A program made the position numbers and the translations under genes. A DNA stretch of 36,111 bases from Alphaproteobacteria bacterium (GTDB lineage: Bacteria; Pseudomonadota; Alphaproteobacteria; Micropepsales; Micropepsaceae): positions 1-36,111 of the forward strand of contig CANFDA010000006.1 in NCBI GenBank assembly GCA_947445215.1. The letters run 5' to 3'. Below are positions 16,930 to 25,009 of the stretch, one piece after another (position 1 is the stretch's first letter; each line of letters starts with the position of its first letter). The notes under the pieces were generated by a model that saw only the letters and a list, made by a program, of their open reading frames with translations, was not told the origin of the DNA and made no database searches.

Positions 16930-17334
16930 ATGGAATATCTCGGCATACCGGCGGCGGCGCTGGCAGCATGGATGTTTGGCGCCTTCTGGAACACCAGCTT
17001 CAGCAAGCCCTGGCTGGCGGCCATCGAGATGAGCAAGGCCGAGGTCGAGAAGCGACCGCGCGTCTACAATCCCATGATCTTGTTGGTGCTTGCCGAACTC
17101 GTGCTGGCGGCGGGCCTGTCCTATGTGCTGGACCGCATGAGCGTGGTGGGTTGGCACTGGGGCGCGATGTGCGGCCTGATCATCGGCCTGTTTGTGGTGG
17201 GGCCGACGGTGGTGGTCAATTACATCTTCCCCGGCCGCAAGCCGATGCTGATGCTGCTCGATAGCGGACACTGGGTCTGTGTTCTCACCATCATGGGCGC
17301 GATACTGGGTTTTGTGTCTGGCTTGGGCCTTTAG
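16930..17334 (+). CDS. DUF1761 domain-containing membrane protein
   Basis: A 134-residue protein of unknown function with four predicted membrane segments: residues 3-20, 48-68, 78-102 and 114-133. The DUF1761 pattern is visible at the start (AAWMFGAFWNTSFSKPW) and in PMILLVLAELVLA. ATG 16930 is chosen because GAGG is 5 bases before it; ATG 16918 is an in-frame alternative without such a site. It is divergent from rplY and monocistronic. Its stop TAG at 17332 and that of prs at 17337 face each other within the palindrome TAGGCCTA. Confidence 0.85.
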   Translation: MEYLGIPAAALAAWMFGAFWNTSFSKPWLAAIEMSKAEVEKRPRVYNPMILLVLAELVLAAGLSYVLDRMSVVGWHWGAMCGLIIGLFVVGPTVVVNYIFPGRKPMLMLLDSGHWVCVLTIMGAILGFVSGLGL

Positions 17335-17336
17335 GC

Positions 17337-18269
17337 CTAGTCAAACAGGCTGGAGACCGACGCTTCTTTGCTGATGCGCCGCATCGCTTCGCCAATCAGC
17401 GGGGCGATGGAAATCTGGCGGATATTGGGGCATTTGCGCACCTCATCGCCATGGGCGATAGAATCGCTCACCACCAGCGATTTCAGCTTGGAACTGCGGA
17501 TGCGCTGCACCGCGCCGCCCGACAGCACGCCGTGGACGACATAGGCATAGACTTCGGTGGCGCCATTCGCCAGCAGTGCTTCGGCGGCGTTGCACAGGGT
17601 GCCGCCGGAATCCACGATGTCGTCCACCAGAACGCAGACCTGGCCTTCGACATGGCCGATGATGTTAATCACTTCGGATTCACCGGCGCGGTCGCGGCGC
17701 TTGTCCACGATGGCCAGGTCGCTGCCCAGCCGCTTGGCCAGGCTGCGGGCGCGCAGCACGCCGCCCACGTCAGGCGACACCACCATCGGATTCTTGTCGC
17801 CGATGTAATCCATGATGTCGCGGTGCATCACGGGCAGGGCGAAGAGATTGTCGGTGGGGATGTCGAAAAAGCCCTGGATCTGCCCGGCATGGAGATCGAC
17901 GGTGAGAACGCGGTTGGCGCCCGCCTCGGTGATCAGATTGGCCACCAGCTTGGCGCTGATCGGCGTGCGCGGACCCACTTTGCGGTCCTGGCGGGCATAG
18001 CCAAAATAGGGGATCACGGCGGTAATGCGCCGTGCCGACGCGCGCCGCAGCGCGTCGATCATGATCAGCAATTCCATCAGATTGTCGTTGGTGGGATAGC
18101 TGGTGCTCTGAAGCACGAACATGTCCTCGCCGCGGACATTTTCCTGGATCTCGACGAAAATCTCCATGTCGGAGAAGCGGCGCACCGCGGCCTTGACGAA
18201 GGGCAGGCCCAGATACTGGCCGATGGCCTCGGCCAGGTGCGGGTTGGAATTGCCGGTAATGAGGCGCAT
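17337..18269 (-). CDS. prs: Ribose-phosphate pyrophosphokinase
   Basis: A 310-residue enzyme that makes PRPP from ribose-5-phosphate and ATP, feeding purine, pyrimidine, histidine and tryptophan synthesis and the Apt reaction encoded in this window. It shows SFSDME-like [18 protein letters not shown], the flexible-loop region [28 protein letters not shown], and the PRPP loop [20 protein letters not shown] 18269 (MRLITGNSN) matches the usual first residue. ATG 18293, eight codons upstream, is also open. The gap of 123 bases to pgeF shows nothing recognisable. Confidence 0.95.
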   Translation of the reverse strand: MRLITGNSNPHLAEAIGQYLGLPFVKAAVRRFSDMEIFVEIQENVRGEDMFVLQSTSYPTNDNLMELLIMIDALRRASARRITAVIPYFGYARQDRKVGPRTPISAKLVANLITEAGANRVLTVDLHAGQIQGFFDIPTDNLFALPVMHRDIMDYIGDKNPMVVSPDVGGVLRARSLAKRLGSDLAIVDKRRDRAGESEVINIIGHVEGQVCVLVDDIVDSGGTLCNAAEALLANGATEVYAYVVHGVLSGGAVQRIRSSKLKSLVVSDSIAHGDEVRKCPNIRQISIAPLIGEAMRRISKEASVSSLFD

Positions 18270-18392
18270 GCCCCGCGAACCGTTATCGCCCATGTGCCCC
18301 CGCAACCCGTGTGACTTTGATGACGGGCTTTTAGCGGTTGGGCGTCTGAGTCGCCAGTCCTATTTCACCGCGCCGCACCCGCGCGGAAGTGC

Positions 18393-19166
18393 TTATTCTG
18401 TCAACAAAATCGCGGAGACTTCCCGGCCATAATCCGGCTCGCCCCGATGGGTGGTGCGGCGGAAGCTGAAATAGCCGTTCTCCGCCGGGTAGGTGCAGAC
18501 GCCCATCGGCTCCACCGACGCCAGCTCCAGCGCCGCCAGCCGGGCTGCGACATAGGCTGCCAGGTCGAAGCGATAATGGCCTTCTTGGCCGCTGGGCACG
18601 AAGAATTTGCGCATCCGCAGGCCACCCTGTTCCAGGAAGCGGTCGCGGAAGTCGAAGCCGACCTCGTAATTCGTCTGGCTGATGCAGGGACCGATTGCAG
18701 CCGCGACGCGTGCGCGCGACGCGCCCAGCGATTCCATAGCGTCCACTGTGGCTTCCAGCACGCCCCCGAACGCACCCTTCCAGCCGGCATGGGCGGCGCC
18801 GATCACCCGGGCTTCGGCGTCGGCGAACAGGACGGGGGCGCAATCAGCAGTAAGGATGCCCAGGGCGATACCCGGCGTGGCGGTGGCCATGCCGTCGCCT
18901 TCGGGATGCTTTGCAGTGTCCCATCCTTCGCCCACCACATGAACGATGGGGCTGTGAATCTGCGCAAGGCTGACTAGCTTGGCGTCGGGCGCCAATGCCT
19001 CGGCAATGCGGCGGCGATTCTCGGTGATGGCGGCGCGGTCGTCCATGGAGCCGGGACCGCAATTGAGCAAAGCATAGAGACCGGTGGAAACGCCGCCATC
19101 GCGGCCGAAAAAGCCGTGCGCGATGCCTGGTAACGCCGAGAGCGTTTTCGCCTCAAGCCGGTTAAT
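18393..19166 (-). CDS. pgeF: Multicopper polyphenol oxidase / purine nucleoside phosphorylase family (YfiH, DUF152), non-ATG start
   Basis: A YfiH/DUF152 protein of about 257 residues; family members bind zinc and have been reported with purine nucleosidase/phosphorylase activity and linked to peptidoglycan fidelity. Metal-site motifs are QIHS, LTADCAPVLFAD, GAAHAGWKGAFGGV and IGPCIS. The first in-frame ATG (19070) is too far in: the frame upstream encodes the conserved IAHGFFGRDGGVSTGLYALL. No ATG, GTG or TTG was found before the family start. ATT at 19166 has GGGAG six bases upstream and overlaps the TAA of the preceding gene (ATTAA), so it is the likely start; CTG 19181 is an alternative. 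It is the last gene of lgt-midA-pgeF. Confidence 0.85.
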   Translation of the reverse strand: MNRLEAKTLSALPGIAHGFFGRDGGVSTGLYALLNCGPGSMDDRAAITENRRRIAEALAPDAKLVSLAQIHSPIVHVVGEGWDTAKHPEGDGMATATPGIALGILTADCAPVLFADAEARVIGAAHAGWKGAFGGVLEATVDAMESLGASRARVAAAIGPCISQTNYEVGFDFRDRFLEQGGLRMRKFFVPSGQEGHYRFDLAAYVAARLAALELASVEPMGVCTYPAENGYFSFRRTTHRGEPDYGREVSAILLTE

Positions 19167-20250
19167 GCGCGGCTCCCACAGTTTCGAAGCCTGGCGCGTT
19201 GACGGCGGCGGGGGGCAGGAATGCCAGTGCCTTGAACAGAGTGCCCATCTTGTCCGGCGCCGTCAGGCGCTCCAGCGCGGCAGCCAGCTCCTGCGCGCTT
19301 GCTGGATTCTTCGCCGCCAGTCCCTGCGCCCTTGTGGCCATGCCCAGCGCGGTCAGCAACGCGCCCTGGCCTATGGGGCCATACACGCCCGCGCCGCCAC
19401 GCTTGCCTGCCGCCGCCAGGGCGGTGAAATCGACATGGGCTGAGAGATCATGCGCGCCCGCCTCGGCTAGAATATCTGCGAATGCGTGGCCGCCCACCGC
19501 CTGCAGCGTCCCGGCGAAGCCGATAGCGTCGTAGCCGTAATCTACCAGCAGCGCCGCGCCGCCCTGAGCGGCGATCAGTCGGGCCATATCCTCCGCTAGC
19601 GCGATGGCCGATGGCGCGGTTTCATAGACACCGCCTTCCGGTGCCGCGGCGTAGGCTTGGGGAATGAGCGCGCCGGGTGCGGGTGTGGGCGCCAGCGCGA
19701 AGGCCAGCGCGCCGTCCTTCACCGTCACCATGCGCTCGCACCAGCCGCGAAGCGTCTTCACATACTGGCGGATTGGCAGAGCGTCGAAGAATTCGTTGGC
19801 GATCAGGAAGATGGGCCGCGCGGGGGGCGGATCGAACTGGCTTTGCCAGACGATGCCAGGATGGGACTTGAGCGCTTTCTGCTGCACGGCGCGGAGATGC
19901 GGGCTGGCTTCCACCATAACCACCGTGGCCTGTTTCAAAAAGTCTGGCGCGGCCTTCAATGTCCGCAACATGTCGGCCATCAGCGTGCCCCGCCCGGGCC
20001 CCAGTTCCACCAGCAGTGGATGGTGCGGACGGCCCTGATCGTCCCAGGCCTGCGCAAGCCACAGGCCCAGAATCTCGCCGAACATCTGGCTGATCTCCGG
20101 CGCGGTGATGAAGTCGCCTTTTGCGCCAAAAGGATCGCGGGTGGCGTAATAGCCGCCTTCCGGCTCATGCAGCGCGATGGTCATGAACTGCGCCACGCCG
20201 ATCGGGCCTTGCGCCGCGATCAGATCGGCAAGGCGTGTCTTGAGGCTCAT
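19162..20250 (-). CDS. Class I SAM-dependent methyltransferase, MidA/NDUFAF7 family
   Basis: A 362-residue methyltransferase related to mitochondrial NDUFAF7, which methylates an arginine of a complex I subunit; the bacterial target is uncertain. Recognisable parts are the N-terminal helix region with PIGVAQFMTIALHEPEGGYY, the sequence FGAKGDFITAPEISQMFGE, the SAM-binding LVELGPGRGTLMADMLR, and IANEFFDALPIRQ. The stretch VEASPHLR marks the acidic end of strand two. Its ATG overlaps the lgt stop as ATGA (20247-20250), and its TAA overlaps the presumed ATT start of pgeF. The lgt-midA-pgeF order recurs in alphaproteobacteria. Confidence 0.9.
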   Translation of the reverse strand: MSLKTRLADLIAAQGPIGVAQFMTIALHEPEGGYYATRDPFGAKGDFITAPEISQMFGEILGLWLAQAWDDQGRPHHPLLVELGPGRGTLMADMLRTLKAAPDFLKQATVVMVEASPHLRAVQQKALKSHPGIVWQSQFDPPPARPIFLIANEFFDALPIRQYVKTLRGWCERMVTVKDGALAFALAPTPAPGALIPQAYAAAPEGGVYETAPSAIALAEDMARLIAAQGGAALLVDYGYDAIGFAGTLQAVGGHAFADILAEAGAHDLSAHVDFTALAAAGKRGGAGVYGPIGQGALLTALGMATRAQGLAAKNPASAQELAAALERLTAPDKMGTLFKALAFLPPAAVNAPGFETVGAAH

Positions 20251-21170
20251 GCTGCTTTCGGCTTCAGCGCCGCGCGCAGCAGCAGCGCCCCGGCCACCCA
20301 GGTCACCAGCGACAGCGCCATGCCCATGGTGAGGAAGCCGAGGAAAGGCGCGTCGGGTTCGCGGAAGAACTCGACCACAAAGCGGAACAGGCCGTAGCCG
20401 AAGAAGAAGATCGCCGCCAGCAGGCCGGGCCGCCGGTGCCAGACATGAAAGGCCAGTTGCAGGATGATGAACAGCAAAACGCCTTCCAGCGCCGCCTCAT
20501 AGAGCTGGCTGGGATGGCGCGGCAGCAGGCCCGCCGGGCAGACATTGCCATAGACGGCGGGGAAGTGCGGGCTGCAGAAGATCATGCCCCAGGGCACGTC
20601 GGTGACACGGCCCCACAATTCGCCATTCACGAAATTGGCCATCCGTCCAAAGAACAGACCGATGGGTGCGAAGATCGCGATCAGGTCCGCAATTGCGAGC
20701 AGGTTCAGCTTGCGCTTGCGGCAGAACAGCCAGACCGAGACCATCACGCCGATCAGCCCGCCATGGAAGGACATGCCGCGCAGCTGCGGCACGAGGCCGT
20801 TCCATTCCGCGATCAGCCGCCAGGGCCGCACCAGGAAATCGCCGGGCAGCCCGTTGCAGGTGCCGCCCGCATCTGGAGTAACGCTGCAAAGGATGATGCC
20901 GTAGAACAGGTCCCAGCCCAAGCGGCCACCCACGATCACGCCCAGCGTCGCCCAGGCCACCAGGTCGCCGATATCGTCCTCAGTGGCGGGGGGCGCACCG
21001 TTGAAGGGCGGCGTGGCCCACAGGCGCTGGCGGCGCAGCGTCCTCACGATCCCCCACCAGGCCAGCACCAGGCCGGCGACATAGGCCATGGCATACCAGT
21101 GGAGCTGCACCGGCCCCAGGCGGAGCAGCACCGGGTCGATGGCGGGGAACGGCAGGGCGGCTTCGATCAT
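20247..21170 (-). CDS. lgt: Prolipoprotein diacylglyceryl transferase
   Basis: A 307-residue inner-membrane enzyme that moves diacylglycerol from phosphatidylglycerol to the lipobox Cys of prolipoproteins. It has about seven membrane segments, the conserved MSFHGGLIGV, and the Lgt signature GRMANFVNGELWGRVTD with essential Arg, Asn and Glu. HPSQLYEAALEG and the final GYGLFRFVVEFFREPD are also typical. A moderately long periplasmic loop with two Cys (CSVTPDAGGTC) precedes the HGG motif. ATG 21170 begins the operon lgt-midA-pgeF and is divergent from ubiK. PgsA, which supplies the phospholipid, and a lipoprotein substrate candidate (23217) are both in this window. Confidence 0.95.
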   Translation of the reverse strand: MIEAALPFPAIDPVLLRLGPVQLHWYAMAYVAGLVLAWWGIVRTLRRQRLWATPPFNGAPPATEDDIGDLVAWATLGVIVGGRLGWDLFYGIILCSVTPDAGGTCNGLPGDFLVRPWRLIAEWNGLVPQLRGMSFHGGLIGVMVSVWLFCRKRKLNLLAIADLIAIFAPIGLFFGRMANFVNGELWGRVTDVPWGMIFCSPHFPAVYGNVCPAGLLPRHPSQLYEAALEGVLLFIILQLAFHVWHRRPGLLAAIFFFGYGLFRFVVEFFREPDAPFLGFLTMGMALSLVTWVAGALLLRAALKPKAA

Positions 21171-21242
21171 GCGGGGTAACGTGCGGCTTCGGGCATTTAA
21201 GTCAAGTCAAGTTGCGGTATAACGCGGGGCAAGGAGATCATC

Positions 21243-21491
21243 ATGGCGCAGACCGACAATCCCTTTCTCGATGGCGTGGCACGCGCCTTCACAGACGCCG
21301 CCGGCATGGCCCAGGGCCTGCGCGCCGAGATCGATACTTTCGTGAAGCAGCGGCTGGAGCGGCTGGTGGCTGACATGGATTTCGTTCCCCGCGAGGAGTT
21401 CGAGGCGGTGAAGGCCATGGCGGCCAAGGCCCGTGAGGAGAACGAATGTCTTACCGCGCGGCTGGCGGCGCTGGAAAGCAAGCAAGGCTAA
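21243..21491 (+). CDS. ubiK: Accessory factor UbiK family protein
   Basis: An 82-residue, mostly helical protein of the UbiK/BMFP (YqiC) family, which assists ubiquinone biosynthesis in proteobacteria and also has membrane-fusogenic behaviour in vitro. The N-terminal half is amphipathic (NPFLDGVARAFTDAAGMA). The C-terminal half is a coiled coil with the family motif DFVPREEFEAVKAMAAKAR followed by a leucine heptad ending RLAALES. The start at 21243 has AAGGAG seven bases upstream. TATAAC at 21218-21223 could be its -10 element. The electron carrier it would help make is used by the bc1 complex encoded at 6232-8887. Confidence 0.85.
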   Translation: MAQTDNPFLDGVARAFTDAAGMAQGLRAEIDTFVKQRLERLVADMDFVPREEFEAVKAMAAKAREENECLTARLAALESKQG

Positions 21492-21507
21492 TTCACACTG
21501 GCGCGGC

Positions 21508-21562
21508 GGTTCAGAAGCCCGCATCATTTTGGCAGCACTTCATACATGCGGGCTTCTGAACC
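21508..21562. repeat. Long perfect hairpin 1, between ubiK and the YbjN gene
   Basis: GGTTCAGAAGCCCGCAT (21508-21524) is perfectly complementary to ATGCGGGCTTCTGAACC (21546-21562) across a 21-base spacer. A short outer pair, GCGGC (21503-21507) with GCCGC (21566-21570), could extend it after a small bulge. No T-run follows, so it is not a standard terminator. It resembles hairpin 2 at 21601. Confidence 0.9.
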
Positions 21563-21600
21563 AGAGCCGCACCAGATCAATAAGTTGGCCAGCGACTTTC

Positions 21601-21652
21601 GATTCCGAAGCCTGTATCCGAATCCGCCGAAGCACTAACAGGCTTCGGAATC
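21601..21652. repeat. Long perfect hairpin 2, diverged copy of hairpin 1
   Basis: GATTCCGAAGCCTGT (21601-21615) is perfectly complementary to ACAGGCTTCGGAATC (21638-21652) across a 22-base spacer. Aligned with hairpin 1, four of fifteen pairs differ and in each case both sides changed together, so pairing is kept. The spacers also share AGCACT. This looks like a REP/BIME-type or structured-RNA pair. Confidence 0.9.
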
Positions 21653-21838
21653 AGACGCCGGCTTTCAAGCCGTTTCGCTGTGGGTGAATCAATCCGCCGC
21701 AGGGGGCATTCACGAACCTGTGGAATCTTTCGCCGCGCCGGGGATGACGACCCCCAGTCTCTTGTCTTCCCAAAATCTTGTGCCAGTTTGGTTCGCAACT
21801 GCTTCGTTTGGTGTTGCAGGGACCAGGAACAGCGGCGC
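21653..21838. other. Rest of the ubiK to YbjN intergenic gap
   Basis: No convincing gene. CGGCTT (21659-21664) and AAGCCG (21667-21672), followed by TTT, could be a short terminator-like stem. GTGAAT (21684-21689) and ATTCAC (21708-21713) make a weak third stem. A promoter for the YbjN gene is likely here but no clear -35/-10 pair was found. Confidence 0.4.
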
Positions 21839-22342
21839 ATGAGCTTACCCCATTTCGATGAACCCCAGACCGTGCTGCACCCGCTCGACCTGCTCGAGCG
21901 CGCGGTGGAAGCCAATGGCTGGGCCTTTGAGCGCTCGGAGCGCGACGAACTGAACCTGTCTGTGGCTGGCCGCTGGAGCGACCATCATTTCAGCTTCGTC
22001 TGGCGCGAGGATCTGAAGTCGCTGCACCTCTCCACCGCCTTCGACATGCGTATCACCGATGGCGTGCGCCGCCAGAACATCTCCGACCTGCTAATGTATG
22101 TAAACGCCAAGCTGTGGATCGGCCATTTCGATCTGTGGCCGCAGGACGGCACCATCGTTTTCCGCCATGCCATGATCTTTCCGGATGCCGAGGCCAGCGC
22201 GCAGCAATGCGAGGCGCTGCTCAATCTGGCGCTGGAAGCCTGCGAGCATTACTATCCCGCCTTCCAGTTCGTGCTCTGGGGCGGCAAGAGCGCCGAAGAC
22301 GCGGTGGCGTCGGCGGTGCTCGAATGCCAGGGACAGGCGTGA
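21839..22342 (+). CDS. YbjN domain-containing protein
   Basis: A 167-residue soluble protein of the YbjN family, which has a fold like type III secretion chaperones; its molecular role is not established. The family character is seen in the N-terminal PLDLLERAVEANGW, the alternating strands SFVWREDLKSLHLSTAFDMRI, LLMYVNAKLWIGHFDLWP, and the FRHAMIFPD region. The start at 21839 has AGGAA about 10 bases upstream. The TGA overlaps the GTG of proC (GTGA at 22339-22342), so the two are translationally linked. YbjN next to proC is a recurrent pair in alphaproteobacteria. Confidence 0.85.
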   Translation: MSLPHFDEPQTVLHPLDLLERAVEANGWAFERSERDELNLSVAGRWSDHHFSFVWREDLKSLHLSTAFDMRITDGVRRQNISDLLMYVNAKLWIGHFDLWPQDGTIVFRHAMIFPDAEASAQQCEALLNLALEACEHYYPAFQFVLWGGKSAEDAVASAVLECQGQA

Positions 22343-23160
22343 GCCCGCGCGCGGAGAAGCTGCGCAATCAAACAAGTGTTCTGCTCATCGGTGCGGGCCG
22401 CATGGGCTCGGCATTGCTGAAGGGCTGGCGCAACAACGGCGTCAAATCCATCATCGTGGTCGAGCCCAACCCGTCGGCGGATATCAAGGCGCTCGCCAGG
22501 GCGAAGGCCATCGCGCTGGTCGATACGCCATCGCAGGTCAGCGCCAACTTCGATGCCTGCATCGTGGCGATCAAGCCGCAGGTACTGAAGGGCGAAGCCG
22601 TCGCGCTGGCGGAGATCGCCAAGACCTCGCTGATGATCTCCATCGCGGCGGGGACTTCCATCGCGGTGCTGCGCAAGGCGTGGGGGCCGAAGGCGCGCAT
22701 CATCCGCGCCATGCCCAACACGCCAGGGGCCATCGGCCGCGGCATTACTGGCCTTACCGCCGCCAAGGGCGTCAGCACCTCCGACAAGAAGACAGCCGAT
22801 ACGCTGCTGGCGGCGCTGGGCCAGACATTGTGGGTGAAAAGCGAGGCGCAGATCGACAGCGTCACGGCGCTGTCAGGTTCGGGACCCGCCTATGTCTTTC
22901 ATCTGGTCGAGGCCATGACGCAGGCGGGCATCGCCATCGGCCTTTCGAACCCGGATTCGGAGAAGCTAGCCCGCGCCACCGTGGCGGGGGCAGGTGCGCT
23001 GCTGGACGCCGACAAGGCCGCCGCCGCTGACCTGCGCGTGGCCGTCACCAGCCCCGGCGGCACCACCGAGGCGGCGCTGAGGGTGTTGATGCCCGAATTG
23101 CCGAAACTGATGACCCGCGCCCTGAAAGCCGCCAAAAAGCGCGCGCAAGAGTTGCGCTGA
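22339..23160 (+). CDS. proC: Pyrroline-5-carboxylate reductase
   Basis: A 273-residue enzyme that makes proline from pyrroline-5-carboxylate with NAD(P)H. It has the Rossmann loop LLIGAGRMGSALLKGW, AIKPQVLKGE, the RAMPNTPGAIGRGITGLT region, and the C-terminal signature DSVTALSGSGPAYVFHLVEAM, with TSPGGTTEAALRVL near the end. GTG 22339 is taken as the start because it overlaps the YbjN stop and AGGGA lies 5-6 bases upstream. The same frame is open further upstream, but that part is a shadow of the YbjN gene. Confidence 0.95.
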   Translation: MSPRAEKLRNQTSVLLIGAGRMGSALLKGWRNNGVKSIIVVEPNPSADIKALARAKAIALVDTPSQVSANFDACIVAIKPQVLKGEAVALAEIAKTSLMISIAAGTSIAVLRKAWGPKARIIRAMPNTPGAIGRGITGLTAAKGVSTSDKKTADTLLAALGQTLWVKSEAQIDSVTALSGSGPAYVFHLVEAMTQAGIAIGLSNPDSEKLARATVAGAGALLDADKAAAADLRVAVTSPGGTTEAALRVLMPELPKLMTRALKAAKKRAQELR

Positions 23161-23216
23161 GGGAACTTTCCGGCTGCTGGCGGCTTACCCACGGGAACTC
23201 TTCGGAGAAAAACGCC

Positions 23217-23675
23217 ATGCGAACCATCCTCAAATATCTTTGCCTCGTCTGCGTCACTTCCCTGCTGGCAGCTTGCGGCGAAAGTGGCGGCAGTACCAGC
23301 ATGAAGGGCCAGGTTCTGGAAAAGGTGCAGAGCCCCGATGGCCTGGTCGCGGCCACCTCCACCCGTGAGGCCGGAGATGAAGACACGCCCGCCAGCTACC
23401 GCGTCTATATCGAGAAATCCCGCGACCCCGCCCAGGCGGTGGAAGTGATGGAGGCGGATCGCAGCGACGCCCCGCGCCTGCGCTGGCTGGGACCTGGTGA
23501 CCTGCAGATCGCCATGGAGTGCGGCCAGATTCACCACTTCGCGAATTTCGCCGATGTCTGGTCCGCGGGTGAAAGCAAGGAGAAGGCCGACCAGGTTTTA
23601 ATGCTGTTGGACAATCAGGACGTCTGCCCGGTGAGCGGCGAAGCAGCGCCTGCCGCAGCACCCGCCAATCCTTAA
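23217..23675 (+). CDS. Putative lipoprotein of unknown function
   Basis: A 152-residue protein I do not recognise. It begins with a basic residue pair and a hydrophobic run ending in the lipobox LLAAC (Cys20), so it should be exported, lipidated by Lgt and anchored in a membrane. The mature part is small and acidic, with VYIEKSRDP and a WLGPGDLQIAMECGQIHHF stretch, and a short Ala/Pro tail. Two further Cys residues in the mature domain could pair. ATG 23217 has GGAG eight bases upstream. It is 56 bases behind proC and converges on the histidine kinase gene, whose stop is 2 bases away. Confidence 0.75.
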   Translation: MRTILKYLCLVCVTSLLAACGESGGSTSMKGQVLEKVQSPDGLVAATSTREAGDEDTPASYRVYIEKSRDPAQAVEVMEADRSDAPRLRWLGPGDLQIAMECGQIHHFANFADVWSAGESKEKADQVLMLLDNQDVCPVSGEAAPAAAPANP

Positions 23676-23677
23676 AG

Positions 23678-25009
23678 CTAGACTGGAAGCCTGATCGTCG
23701 CCCGCAGCCCGCCCAGTGGCGAGCTACCCAGAAAGATGTCGCCGCCATGGGCGCGGGCGACGTCGCGAGCAATCGCAAGTCCCAATCCCGAACCGCCGGT
23801 TTGCAGGTTGCGGCCTTCGTCCAGGCGATGAAAGGGGCGAAAGGCTTCTTCATGCCGCGCTTCGGGGATGCCGGGCCCGTCATCCTCGACTGTGATCTCC
23901 ACCAGCCGCGTGTCGCGTGTCAGCGTCACGTTGACATGACGGCCATGCTTGAGGGCGTTGTCGATCAGGTTGGACAGGCAGCGTTTAAGCGACGCGGGCT
24001 TGACACTCACCAGGTCGCTGCCAGGCGCGGTGACGCGCAGCCATTCCGCACCGGCGCGGCGCGCCCGTGCGATGCCATCGGCGGTATCGCGCACCAGCGC
24101 CGCCAGGTCGGTCCGCTGCGAATCCTCACCGCCTTCGCCGCGGGCGAAAGCGAGATACTCGTCCAGCATGTGCTCCATCTCGGCGATGTCGGCATTCAGC
24201 GCTTCATTGTCGTCGTTGGCGGGCATCATCGCCAGCGCCAGCTTCATGCGGGTCAGCGGTGTCTTGAGGTCGTGGCTGACGCCCGCTAGCATCTCGGTCC
24301 GTTGGCTGACATGGCGCTCGATACGTTCGCGCATAGTGATGAAGGCCTGGGCGGCGCGGCGAACCTCGGTGGCGCCATAGGGCTTGAAGTCCGGTACGGC
24401 GCGGCCCTTACCGAAGGCTTCGGCGGCGCGGGCCAGCTTCTCGATCGGGCGCACTTGGCCGCGGAGGAATAGCACCGCGATGGCGATCAACAGCAGTGAG
24501 GAGCCGGTCATCCAGGCGATGAAGAGATGCGGCTGGCCGATGGTGACGCGGTCGCGCGGCACCAGGATATCCAGCACGCCGCCGCGCACATCGGTGCGGA
24601 TGACGAAATCTTCGCCGCTGCGGCCGGTGACAAAATGGCGTCGCGTTCCGATTTCCTGCGCCATCACTTCATCCAGCGCGCGGTCAATGGTGCTGCGCTG
24701 ATCCACGGGCGGCGGCGTTACTTTCTCGCCGGCATAAAAGCGGATGCGGTAGCGCAATTGCTGCTGCGCCAGCGCACGCACGCGTTCGCGCTCGCCAGGG
24801 GGTGTGCTGTCTTCCAGCGCCACCAGCAGTGCCACATCGGCAGCAACGTCGGTGGCCAGGGCGCGTGTGCTGGTCTCCAGGCTGCGTTCGAAGAAAACAT
24901 AGGAGAGAATGGCGATCAGCAGCAGGATCGGCGCGATGATGATGATCAGCGAACGCCAGAACAGGCCGCGCGGCAAAACCTGCTTGATGTACTGCCAGAG
25001 ACTGATCAC
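23678..25009 (-). CDS. EnvZ-type sensor histidine kinase
   Basis: A 443-residue membrane sensor kinase. The first membrane helix spans residues ~18-40, a periplasmic region of about 120 residues follows, the second helix is ~163-182, then HAMP (~183-235, with RPIEKLARAAEAFGKG) and the dimerisation/phosphoacceptor box AGVSHDLKTPLTRM with His246. The ATPase domain has NLIDNALKHG, EDDGPGIP and GGSGLGLAIARDV. The architecture matches the EnvZ subfamily, but the signal is unknown. Its ATG overlaps the response-regulator stop as ATGA (25006-25009), so the pair is one operon with the regulator translated first. Confidence 0.93.
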   Translation of the reverse strand: MISLWQYIKQVLPRGLFWRSLIIIIAPILLLIAILSYVFFERSLETSTRALATDVAADVALLVALEDSTPPGERERVRALAQQQLRYRIRFYAGEKVTPPPVDQRSTIDRALDEVMAQEIGTRRHFVTGRSGEDFVIRTDVRGGVLDILVPRDRVTIGQPHLFIAWMTGSSLLLIAIAVLFLRGQVRPIEKLARAAEAFGKGRAVPDFKPYGATEVRRAAQAFITMRERIERHVSQRTEMLAGVSHDLKTPLTRMKLALAMMPANDDNEALNADIAEMEHMLDEYLAFARGEGGEDSQRTDLAALVRDTADGIARARRAGAEWLRVTAPGSDLVSVKPASLKRCLSNLIDNALKHGRHVNVTLTRDTRLVEITVEDDGPGIPEARHEEAFRPFHRLDEGRNLQTGGSGLGLAIARDVARAHGGDIFLGSSPLGGLRATIRLPV

